Origin: JAFMJV01 sp963800275
Lineage (GTDB): Bacteria > Chloroflexota > Limnocylindria > Limnocylindrales > CSP1-4
Assembly (NCBI GenBank): GCA_963800275.1
Contig: CAWDAI010000007.1
Location: 62,001-126,000 of the forward strand
Direction of reading: 5' to 3'
DNA length: 64,000 nucleotides
How positions within the stretch are numbered: the first letter of the stretch is position 1; the number at the start of each line of letters is the position of its first letter. Of the stretch, positions 54,846 to 62,610 are shown one piece after another. The notes under the pieces were generated by a model. It was not told where the DNA came from. It saw only the letters and a program-made list of their open reading frames with translations, and searched no databases. Made by a program: the position numbers and the translations under genes.

Positions 54846-56182
54846 CCTTCGCCATCGGCATCGACGTCGGTACCACGCATACCAAGGTCATCGCCGTCGA
54901 CATCACCGATGGCGCGAGCGCTGCCCTCGCGTCAGCGGGGACCCCCGTCGTGGCCGAGGCTCAGGGCGAGGCGCATCGACCGGCGCAGATCCTGGAGGTC
55001 GTGGTCGCGTTGCTCCGCTCCGTGGTGGAGCAGCTTCCGGACGGCGCCGAGGTGGTCGCCCTGTCGGTGGCGAGCGTAGGGGAGGAGGTCGTCCTGCTCG
55101 ACCACGCAGGATCAGCCATCGGCGACGCCATCACCTGGTACGACCCACGCGGGCTCGAGCAAGGTCAGGCATTCCTGGCCGGCGCGGGCGGCCAGTTGGC
55201 ACTCACGCGTCGCTGGTCGCCGGACGCGACGTTCTCGCTCTTCAAGCTCCTGTGGCTCCGCCAGCACGCACCGGCACAGCTCGAGGCTGCCACGACCTGG
55301 ACGGACCTCGGCGACTACGTCCTGCACGGGCTCGGCGGTGAGCTGGTCATGGATTGGTCGCACGCCTCGCGCGCCGGCGCGTTCGACCTGCTCGAGCGAC
55401 GTTGGGACCGCGAGACCCTGGAGCACGTTGCGCTCGACGTGGCCTTCCCCGCCCTGGTGCCGGCCGGCACGGTCATCGGTCGGCTGCGCACCGAGGTCGC
55501 AGCGCGCGTGGGTCTCTCCACGAGCGTGGCTCTCGTCACTGGCGGCCACGATCATCTCTGTGCGGCGTACGGGGCCGGGTTGCGCTCGACCCGTGAGCTG
55601 TTCCTCTCGGCGGGTACCTCCGAGGCGCATCTCTCGCTCCTGCGGCGGCCACTCGAGGGAGAGGCGGCCCGTGGCGTCGACCAGGGCTGCTACGTCGACG
55701 ATGACAGTTGGTATGTGCACGTCAACATCCATTCCGGCCACTTCTTCAGGCAGTGGCGGACACTCCTCTATGGCGCCACCGGTGACGAAGAGCTCTACGC
55801 CGAGCTCTCGGCAGCGGAGCCCGGCGGCATGTCCTTCGAGATCGTCTCCGGGCAGCGCCTCGGCCGGCTCGAGGCCGTGCCCTATGACGCCGACCGGGCG
55901 ATGATCATGCGCGCGGTGCTCGAGGGCCTGGCGCGCCGATCCGCCGACATCGTCTCCCACCTGGAGAGCGTCGCCGGCCATCGATATGCGCTCATCCTGG
56001 TCGCTGGGCATCCTGCGCGAGTGCCGCTCTGGCGCCACCTCCGGGAGTCCACCTACGGACGCCCCCTGGCTCGGGTCGCGGAACCGGAAGCCGCCGCCTT
56101 CGGCGCCGCGGTCCTCGCTGCCCGGGCGGTCGACCCGCATGCGAGCGCCGGCCTGATCGCGGCTCGCGAGCGCTGGAGCTGA
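54842..56182 (+). CDS. FGGY-family carbohydrate kinase
   Basis: A 446-residue sugar kinase of the xylulokinase/gluconokinase superfamily with the phosphate-binding DVGTTHTKVIAVD at the N-terminus. WYDPRG replaces the common WxDxR, GGHDHLCAAYGAGL is the FGGY signature region with the catalytic Asp, and LSAGTSEAHL is the adenosine-binding loop. The natural sugar is not clear from sequence. As the third gene of the operon, it would phosphorylate the free sugar, and the PfkB-like enzyme would add a second phosphate. Confidence 0.9.
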   Translation: MTFAIGIDVGTTHTKVIAVDITDGASAALASAGTPVVAEAQGEAHRPAQILEVVVALLRSVVEQLPDGAEVVALSVASVGEEVVLLDHAGSAIGDAITWYDPRGLEQGQAFLAGAGGQLALTRRWSPDATFSLFKLLWLRQHAPAQLEAATTWTDLGDYVLHGLGGELVMDWSHASRAGAFDLLERRWDRETLEHVALDVAFPALVPAGTVIGRLRTEVAARVGLSTSVALVTGGHDHLCAAYGAGLRSTRELFLSAGTSEAHLSLLRRPLEGEAARGVDQGCYVDDDSWYVHVNIHSGHFFRQWRTLLYGATGDEELYAELSAAEPGGMSFEIVSGQRLGRLEAVPYDADRAMIMRAVLEGLARRSADIVSHLESVAGHRYALILVAGHPARVPLWRHLRESTYGRPLARVAEPEAAAFGAAVLAARAVDPHASAGLIAARERWS

Positions 56183-56206
56183 GGCCGCGGCCCAGGGCCC
56201 GTCTGG

Positions 56207-56212
56207 CACACT
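56207..56212 (+). promoter_or_regulatory. -10-like element CACACT, start codon 6 nt downstream
   Basis: CACACT keeps the A2 and T6 of the -10 motif but lacks the first T. It ends exactly 6 nt before the ATG at 56219, the same spacing as the better-matching leaderless promoters. Confidence 0.35.
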
Positions 56213-56218
56213 GGCGTC

Positions 56219-56929
56219 ATGCCCCGTTTCGCCTACGACCACGAGATCCTGGATCGTTTCCCGCAGGTCGTGGGCGGAGTGATCCATGCCGTTGGCGTGC
56301 GCAACGGCCCGCCCCCTGCCGAATTGGCCGCGGCCTACCTGGCCGAGCAGGCGGCGACTCGCGAGCGCATCGGGCTGACGCCACTGGCCGAGCTGCCGAC
56401 GCTGGCGGTCTGGCGTAGCGTCTTCCGGGGCTTCGGCGTGAACCCGACCAAGTATCGCTCCGCGGCCGAGTCACTTCTGCGCCGCCTCACCAAGCAGGGC
56501 AGCATCCCGAGCATCGATACGCTGGTGGACCTGGCCAATCTCGTCAGTATCCGCTACGCGCTGCCGGTCGCCGTGTTCGACCAGCGTGAGGTGGCTGGCG
56601 GCACGACCGTGCGCCTGGCGCACGGGGGTGAACGCTGGGCCGACCTGGGCTCCAGCACCACGGAGCACCCGGAACCGGGCGAGGTCATCTTCGTCGACGA
56701 GCACGAGATGGTCAGCGCTCGCCGCTGGTGCTGGCGCCAATCGCGCGCCAGCGCCGCACGGAGCGACACCGAAGAGGTGCTCGTGACCGTGGAAGGACAC
56801 CATCCGGCCGCGGCGGATGACGTCGATCAGGCCCTCCGCGACCTCGGCTCACTGTTGGGCGCACACGCGTCGCCGTCGGCGGTTCGCAGCCAGTTGCTCG
56901 ACGCCTCGCAGCCCGCCTTCCTCCGCTAA
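56219..56929 (+). CDS. Stand-alone B3/B4 (PheT-like) domain protein
   Basis: A 236-residue protein with the B3/B4 domain found in phenylalanyl-tRNA synthetase beta chains (COG3382). WRSVFRGFGVNPTKYRSAAESLLRRL is the characteristic segment, followed by LVDLANLVSIRYALPVAVFD and GEVIFVDEHEMVSARRWCWRQS. In PheT this fold is part of the editing module; free-standing members may deacylate mischarged tRNA, but this is not established. It has a leaderless-type start and stands alone between the sugar-kinase operon and the VIT-VWA gene. Confidence 0.87.
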   Translation: MPRFAYDHEILDRFPQVVGGVIHAVGVRNGPPPAELAAAYLAEQAATRERIGLTPLAELPTLAVWRSVFRGFGVNPTKYRSAAESLLRRLTKQGSIPSIDTLVDLANLVSIRYALPVAVFDQREVAGGTTVRLAHGGERWADLGSSTTEHPEPGEVIFVDEHEMVSARRWCWRQSRASAARSDTEEVLVTVEGHHPAAADDVDQALRDLGSLLGAHASPSAVRSQLLDASQPAFLR

Positions 56930-57011
56930 GCCGGCCCACGCGGCCGCGCCGGCCGGGGAACCACGGCCTGGGGATGGACGTCATGGCCGTACATCGCAAG
57001 GAGGTAGGACC

Positions 57012-59156
57012 ATGCACGCCCTGTCCCGGATCACCATCGCTGCCCTGCTCATGACGGTGGCGCTGCCAGCTTCGGCAGCCGCCCAGGTCATCGAGCGTGA
57101 GCCGATCCCCCCGCAGCCATGCGACGATTGCTGGTGGCCCGTCGGCAGCGTCGCCCAGCTGGACGGCATGGAGGCCGACATCGACGTCACCGATGGCGTG
57201 ATGCAGGCGCGCTATCGCTTCGACCTCTCCAATCCCGGGCGTCCAGATCACGGCGGTCCCGGCGCCGAGGGCCGCATCGTGTTCCCGGTGCCGGAGGGCA
57301 GCTCCGTCACCGACCTCCTCCTCTCGGGCGGACCGGAGACGCTGGAAGGCGATCTGCTGGCGGCCGATGATGCATCGCGTCTCTACGAGGACATCGTGCG
57401 TCGGCTGATCGACCCGGCGCTTCTGCGGTCGCTCGACGACGACCTCTACGAGGTGCGCGCCTTCCCCGTTCCCGCGGGCGAAGAGCGCCAGGTCAGCTTC
57501 ACGGTGACCACGCCGCTCCTGGCGTCCGGCGAGCAGGCCGTGGTGGAAGTGCCCTGGTCGCGCATGTCACCACGTCCGGCACAGGCCCAGGTGGAGGTGG
57601 AGGTGGACGTGCCATGGGAGGTTCGCTCGGCCGTCGCGCCCGGCTTCGACCTCGACCAGGATCGCGCCGGCAGCGGCCGGCTCGACCTGGGCTGGGAGTC
57701 TCCGGCCGACTGGTCGCCGGAGCCCGACTTCCGGCTCTACCTGGGCGGCGGTGAGGGGCTCATCGACACGCGGCTCCTGCCCTACCGCGAGCGCGGCGAT
57801 GACGGCTACTTCAGCCTGCTCTTCGCGCCGGTCCTCGAGCTGGACGCGGCGGTGGCTCGCGACATCGTCGTCGTGCTCGACCGCTCTGGTTCGATGGAGG
57901 GCGAGAAGATGGACCAGGCCATCGGTGCCGCCGAGTACATCCTCGGCAACCTGGGGCCTGACGACCGGTTCGCCGTCGTCGACTTCTCGCGGTCCGTGCG
58001 CGCGTTCGAGGACGGGCTGCGCCCGGCTTCGGAGGCCGATCGCGGGATCGACTACGTGCGCGACCTCTTCGCCGGTGGCAATACCAACATCAGTGGCGCG
58101 CTCGAGCGCGGTCTCGGCTATCTCGATGGCAGCCGGCCGGGGACCGTCGTCTTCCTGACCGATGGGCTGGCCACGGCCGGGGTCGAATCGACCGACGGCA
58201 TCATGGGCATCGCAGAGATGGCGGCGCCCGCACGGACGCAGCTGTTCACCTTCGGCGTCGGCTACGACGTCGACACCCTGCTGCTGGACGGACTGGCCAC
58301 GGAGTTCACCGGGTCCAGCCACTACGTGACCCCCGAGCAGCGCATCGATACCGAGGTCGCCCGGCTGTGGGAGCAAGTGTCCACGCCCGTGCTCTCGGAC
58401 GTCGACATCACCATCGATGGGATCGATACCTGGGACCTGGCTCCAGCCGGCCTGCCCGGGATCTTCGCGGGCAGCCAGGCCATGCTCACGGGTCGTTACG
58501 ACGGGTCGGGCAAGGCGACCGTGACCGTCACCGGCAACGCGGCCGATGGCAGCGCGACGTTCACCTACGTGGTCGACTTTCCCGAGCGCGACGAGGACGA
58601 TCCGGCCGTGGCCAGGCTGTGGGCCCAACGTCGGGTCGCCGATCTGCTCACCGAGCTCCGCATCGAGGGTGTCCGCGAGTCGCTCGTGGACGAGATCGTC
58701 GAGGTCGCCGGCCGGTTCGGCATCGTCACACCGTACACGTCGTACCTGGCCCAGGAGCCTGAGATGCAGCGCTTCGCCGACGGTGGCCAAGCCGCAGCCG
58801 ATGCCGTGATGGCGGAGGCGCAGGAGCTGGCGGCCGCGCCAGCCTCCGGTCAGAAGGCTGTTGAGCGCGCCGGGGCCGTCGACCGCTTGCGCGAGGGGAC
58901 GGTGGCCGGCGGTACACGCTCGGCGAAGACGGTCGGAGCCCATACCTACTACCTCGTCGACGGTGTGTGGGTGCGCGACGACTACGATCCCGAAGCGGCC
59001 GCGCCCGAAGTCGAGGTCGGCAGTGCCCGGTTCGCGGACCTGCTTTCGGCGCTTCCGGAGCTGGCCGACGTCGCCGCCCTGGGCGAGCGCGTGGTCGCGA
59101 TGGGCCCGGACGGGTGGGTCACCATCGTCTGGCCCGAGGTGGAGCTCGCGTCCTAG
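57012..59156 (+). CDS. Exported VIT and von Willebrand factor A domain protein
   Basis: A 714-residue protein with a signal peptide (about 1-25, ending SAAAQ), an inter-alpha-trypsin-like VIT domain (about 35-160, VTDGVMQARYRFDLSN) and a VWA domain. The VWA has a complete metal-ion-dependent adhesion site: DRSGSM, the NTN Thr, and LTDG. The C-terminal third is beta-rich and acidic and ends without an anchor. A perfect AGGAGGT 7 nt upstream fixes the ATG at 57012; the frame further upstream is shadow. It would act as an adhesin or scaffold outside the cell. Confidence 0.9.
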   Translation: MHALSRITIAALLMTVALPASAAAQVIEREPIPPQPCDDCWWPVGSVAQLDGMEADIDVTDGVMQARYRFDLSNPGRPDHGGPGAEGRIVFPVPEGSSVTDLLLSGGPETLEGDLLAADDASRLYEDIVRRLIDPALLRSLDDDLYEVRAFPVPAGEERQVSFTVTTPLLASGEQAVVEVPWSRMSPRPAQAQVEVEVDVPWEVRSAVAPGFDLDQDRAGSGRLDLGWESPADWSPEPDFRLYLGGGEGLIDTRLLPYRERGDDGYFSLLFAPVLELDAAVARDIVVVLDRSGSMEGEKMDQAIGAAEYILGNLGPDDRFAVVDFSRSVRAFEDGLRPASEADRGIDYVRDLFAGGNTNISGALERGLGYLDGSRPGTVVFLTDGLATAGVESTDGIMGIAEMAAPARTQLFTFGVGYDVDTLLLDGLATEFTGSSHYVTPEQRIDTEVARLWEQVSTPVLSDVDITIDGIDTWDLAPAGLPGIFAGSQAMLTGRYDGSGKATVTVTGNAADGSATFTYVVDFPERDEDDPAVARLWAQRRVADLLTELRIEGVRESLVDEIVEVAGRFGIVTPYTSYLAQEPEMQRFADGGQAAADAVMAEAQELAAAPASGQKAVERAGAVDRLREGTVAGGTRSAKTVGAHTYYLVDGVWVRDDYDPEAAAPEVEVGSARFADLLSALPELADVAALGERVVAMGPDGWVTIVWPEVELAS

Positions 59157-59182
59157 GAGTCCCGGAACGCTCCCGTCTCCAC

Positions 59183-59212
59183 GCTGGTCCCGGTCACTCG
59201 GCCGGGACCAGC
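59183..59212. terminator. Strong hairpin at the convergent ends of the VIT-VWA and DagK-like genes
   Basis: GCTGGTCCCGG (59183-59193) pairs perfectly over 11 bp with CCGGGACCAGC (59202-59212) around an 8-nt loop. The stop codon of the DagK-like gene lies in the loop. No U tract follows on either strand, so it may slow RNA decay or help Rho-independent release only weakly. Confidence 0.5.
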
Positions 59213-60168
59213 AGCTGCATGGCGCGCGGTCGGATCGCTGCTTCGAGGGCGCCGAGTCCGGCTGGGTCACCGTCGATCTCCAGCGGCATGTCCGCCTTTG
59301 GCTCCACTGCGATCCGCTGCCCTCGAAGGCGCACACTCCGGCCATCAGCGCTGGCGCCCAGCTGGGTGCGCCGCAGCTGGTCGGCCAGGCCGCGTATCCC
59401 AGCCCACGCGTTGCTGGCACCGACCACGATGAGGTCCAGCAACCCGTCGCTGGGATCGAGCGGCAGGCGCAGGTTCATGCGGCCCGGCACCAGCTGGCCC
59501 ATGTTGCCGATGAGCACGGCCGTGGCCTCGGTCACCAGGACGTCGCCATCGACGGTGATGCGGCAGGGCACCGCCGACAGGCGAGCCACGAGCGGGACCG
59601 CGCGCACGAAGTAGGCGGCTGGACCCAGCCGGCGTTTGAGACTGCTCGAGGTCGCGGTCATGAGCTGGGCATCGAAGCCCGCGCCACATCCGATGACGAA
59701 CACGACCTCGCGCGTCTCATCGCGGCCGCGGACCGTGGCCGTGCCCAGGTCGATCGTTCGTGGCTGGGCGGTAGCGAGCGCCTCCACGGCTGCCAGCGGA
59801 GAGCGTGGGATGCCTATCACGGCCGCCACCTGGTTGCCCGTGCCGGCAGGGATGATCCCGAGGGGGATGCGGGTGTCGGCGAGGGAGGCGGCGATGGCTC
59901 GCACCGTGCCGTCACCGCCGACCGCGATGACAGAGCTGGCGCCGCGCTGCACGGCCTCCGCCACCAGTGGCCGGACCGCTTCCCCGGAAGCGGTCTCGGC
60001 GAGCTGGGGCCGGGCTCCGTCCCGCTCGAGCAGCACGGCCTCCACGCGTTCGGTGAGTGCCGCCAACGTGGCTGGGTCGCGCGTCCTCGATGCCGCGGGA
60101 TTGATGATGACGAGCGAGCTCGCGGACGACCTCCTGGTCCCGGGCACCCCGGCCGTCGTCTCGGTCAC
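59194..60168 (-). CDS. Diacylglycerol/lipid kinase family protein
   Basis: A 324-residue kinase of the DagK/YegS family. VIINPAASRTR is the nucleotide-binding opening, and AVGGDGTVRAIAASL (GGDGT at about 84-88) is the catalytic signature. IPAGTGNQVAAVIGIP and later GCGAGFDAQ and PLEIDGDP are the remaining blocks. It would phosphorylate diacylglycerol or a related lipid, including sphingoid or isoprenoid alcohols. The start is a GTG at 60168, 7 nt after the stop of the upstream secreted-protein gene. Confidence 0.88.
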   Translation of the reverse strand: MTETTAGVPGTRRSSASSLVIINPAASRTRDPATLAALTERVEAVLLERDGARPQLAETASGEAVRPLVAEAVQRGASSVIAVGGDGTVRAIAASLADTRIPLGIIPAGTGNQVAAVIGIPRSPLAAVEALATAQPRTIDLGTATVRGRDETREVVFVIGCGAGFDAQLMTATSSSLKRRLGPAAYFVRAVPLVARLSAVPCRITVDGDVLVTEATAVLIGNMGQLVPGRMNLRLPLDPSDGLLDLIVVGASNAWAGIRGLADQLRRTQLGASADGRSVRLRGQRIAVEPKADMPLEIDGDPAGLGALEAAIRPRAMQLLVPAE

Positions 60169-60175
60169 CGTGTCC

Positions 60176-61411
60176 CTAGGCGGGACAGGAGATGGCGGTG
60201 CCGAGATCGGAGGGGATCGGCTGGGCGATGGATGTCACCTGGTCCGAGCCCTGCGGGATGTTGCGCGTGGCCCACTCGTACACGGCCTTCGCGTCATTGT
60301 CGGTGCCCTGGAGCGCGATGTAGACGGCCGGATCACGCAAGGTCTTGCCGGCTACCTTGAGCTTTCGACACCCGGCGGCGTTGTCGATGAAGCGCACTTC
60401 CGCCCGACCATTGGTGCGATAGCAGCCCTCGGCCCGCCAGCCGGATCCGAAGGCCTGGCGCTGGGACTTGACGCCTTCGGCACAGGACGCGCCATCGTTC
60501 GCGAGCGGCACGTTGAACTGGGTCATGACCGAGCCGAACTCGGCCGCGGCGTCCGCACCATTCATGAGGTAGTAGTCGGCGCTGTCGATGAGCTTGGTGT
60601 TGGGCGCGCACGTGACGGCCGCACGGGTGCTCTTGGGTAGCGACGACCGCAGTGGGCGACAACGATCGGCGATGCGGGACGGGATCCCCTCGAGGAGCAG
60701 CTTCTCGGCCGACGTGAACGAGACCGTGCCCGTGGAGCCGTTCCCGCCGCTGCTGCCGGATCCGGCTCCCTTCTCCAGGGTGGACACGCGCTTGTCGAGG
60801 TCCTTGCCCTTGGTCTCGAGCGCCTTGATCCGCTGGCGCAGCTTGGGCACGTTCTGGCCTTCCATGTCAGACCGCAGCGTTTCGAGCCCGGTCTGCATCT
60901 CGTCGATGCCCGTACGAAGCTCGGACAAGGTCGTCATCAGCGACGTCATCTGGCTCGTCGTCCAGGTGATGCTCGGCTGCTCGAAGGTCAGGATCACGTC
61001 ACCGATCCCGTCGCTCAGCTCGAGGGTCTCCCCGTCGATCAGCCAGCCGGCCACGTCATTGAGGGCGGCAAGGTACGCGTCCTCGACACCCTGCTGCGGC
61101 TCATCACAGAGTGCCAGGGTTCTGATCATCTCCTCGCTGAAGCTCAGTGCACCGCCGTCGATCTGGTAGCCGCCGCTGAACTGGTTGCAGCCAGCCGATC
61201 CCGAGGCCGTCCCGTCCTGCAGCGACAGGGTCGCCCGGACAGGGAAGGGGACTGGGACCAGGTCGGCTGCGTCCTCGTCGTAGTAGCTGGTCAGGACCCA
61301 TTCGGGCCCCTCGGGCGATGGCGGCGCCTCGTCCTGGGCGAGCGCGCCCCCGGGCAGTGCCAGCGTCAACACGAGGGCCAGGCCGGCTGAAGTGGTTCGA
61401 GCGGAGAACAT
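60176..61411 (-). CDS. Exported protein with META-like domain, coiled coil and Cys-rich C-terminal domain
   Basis: A 411-residue exported protein. A signal peptide (1-26) is followed by a META/HslJ-like domain (about 35-146; WVLTSYYDEDAADLV then GCNQFSGGYQIDGGALSF), a coiled coil (about 152-214, with LRTGIDEMQTGLETLRSDM) and a Gly/Ser linker. The C-terminal domain of about 170 residues has conserved Cys. Its last part (GADAAAEF...GWRAEGCYRTNGRAEVRF...AAGCRKL...DPAVYIALQG) is clearly related to the protein encoded just upstream. META domains occur in heat-resistance and protease-inhibitor-like proteins; the role here is unknown. Confidence 0.7.
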   Translation of the reverse strand: MFSARTTSAGLALVLTLALPGGALAQDEAPPSPEGPEWVLTSYYDEDAADLVPVPFPVRATLSLQDGTASGSAGCNQFSGGYQIDGGALSFSEEMIRTLALCDEPQQGVEDAYLAALNDVAGWLIDGETLELSDGIGDVILTFEQPSITWTTSQMTSLMTTLSELRTGIDEMQTGLETLRSDMEGQNVPKLRQRIKALETKGKDLDKRVSTLEKGAGSGSSGGNGSTGTVSFTSAEKLLLEGIPSRIADRCRPLRSSLPKSTRAAVTCAPNTKLIDSADYYLMNGADAAAEFGSVMTQFNVPLANDGASCAEGVKSQRQAFGSGWRAEGCYRTNGRAEVRFIDNAAGCRKLKVAGKTLRDPAVYIALQGTDNDAKAVYEWATRNIPQGSDQVTSIAQPIPSDLGTAISCPA

Positions 61412-61496
61412 GTCGTGGTACCCCCTGCGCGTGATCGGTCGGGCAGGCGCCGACTCTACACCGCTGGCGGCGAGGACGGACCCGGGGCGTGGCGGC

Positions 61497-61978
61497 TCAG
61501 CGGCAGCCCGGGGTCTGTGGTCGGCCGTCCTGTCCGATGGGCCTGGCCACGTCGAAGTTGAGGAGCAGGTAGTCGGCATCGGTGTAGGCCAGCCCGGCCG
61601 CCCGGACCGGTTCCATCTGGCGACCCTTGCCCTCCAGGGCGAGGTAGACGACCGGCTCGGTCAGGCGGGAGCTCCCGGCATCCAGCTGCCGGCAGCTGTT
61701 GGCCTGGGCCACCAGGCGTACGTTGGCCGCACCGTTCTCGATCCAGCAGGCTTCCGCTCCCACCGGGGCGCCGTAGTCGATCCATCCCGGACGCTGCTGA
61801 TCACAGCGTGGGCGTTGCTCGGGTACGCCCTGCGCGGCCGCCACCGTGCGCAACGTGGCGATCGCGTCGGCTCCGTCGCCTCTGGCCTGCCGGGGTCGGC
61901 CTGGGCCAGGGTCAAGGCGGGCAGTGACAGGACCAGGGCCAGGGTCAGCCCGAACCTCGGGATGATGGTGGGGGACAT
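61497..61978 (-). pseudogene. Frameshifted small exported protein, paralogous to the neighbour's C-terminal domain
   Basis: From an ATG at 61978 (AGGAGG upstream) one frame gives a signal peptide MSPTIIPRFGLTLALVLSLP ending TLAQA. The mature part continues in another frame (GADAIATLRTVAAAQGVPE...GAEACWIENGAANVRLVAQANSCRQL...PVVYLALEG) to a stop at 61497. Adding one C to the CCCC run at 61892-61895 joins both. The mature part aligns with the C-terminal domain of the next gene (GADA; GAE-C; NG-A-VR; CR-L; PxVYLAL-G), so they are tandem paralogues. Sequence error is a likely cause of the shift. Confidence 0.65.
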
Positions 61979-62082
61979 TCGGACCTCCTCCGCTCACGGG
62001 CCTGGGGTTTCGATGCTAACCAGTGCAGGCAAGCAAGCGGCCCCTGTCCATGCCTTCCGGTTGACGCGTAGAGTAGGCAGAC

Positions 62083-62589
62083 ATGACCAGTCAGACCTTC
62101 CGTGCCAACGTGGGCATCGCCGTGGCCCGCGCCGATGGGCGCGTGCTGGCGCTCGAGCGCATCGATCAGCCTGATCGCTGGCAGATGCCGCAGGGCGGCC
62201 TGAACGTGGGGGAAGAGCCGGCCGAGGCCTCGCTCCGGGAGCTGCAGGAAGAGACCGGGCTGGGTAGAGGACGGGTGGAGCTGGTGGCCGAGTACCCGGG
62301 CTGGCTGGCCTATGAGCTCCCGCCGGGGCGCCGTCGGGGCGACCGCGAAGGGGGCCAGGGTGACCGACAACGCGGCCAGGTGCAGAAGTGGTTCCTCTAC
62401 CGCTTCCTGGGCGACGACCAGGACATCGACCTGGTGCCGCTCAAGGGCAAGCGCCAGGAGTTCAGGGCCTTCCGCTGGATGGACCTGGCCGAGCTGGCCG
62501 ATGCCGTGTGGGAGGTCAAGCGGCCGATCTATCGAGCGCTCGTGGCCGAGTGGGCCGACCGGCTCGCCGCCTGGGCCGAGCCCGACTGA
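62083..62589 (+). CDS. rppH: RNA pyrophosphohydrolase (Nudix family)
   Basis: A 168-residue Nudix hydrolase that removes pyrophosphate from the 5' end of mRNA and so starts decay. The Nudix box spans about 38-60 (GGLNVGEEPAEASLRELQEE then TGL), and WQMPQGG before it is the RppH signature. VKRPIYRALVAEW at the C-terminus is also typical. A short insertion of charged residues (GRRRGDREGGQGDRQRG) lies mid-protein. A TAGAGT element ends 8 nt before the ATG at 62083, so its own mRNA would have almost no leader. Confidence 0.9.
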   Translation: MTSQTFRANVGIAVARADGRVLALERIDQPDRWQMPQGGLNVGEEPAEASLRELQEETGLGRGRVELVAEYPGWLAYELPPGRRRGDREGGQGDRQRGQVQKWFLYRFLGDDQDIDLVPLKGKRQEFRAFRWMDLAELADAVWEVKRPIYRALVAEWADRLAAWAEPD

Positions 62590-62610
62590 GGCCTCGCGGA
62601 CCGGCCGGCG

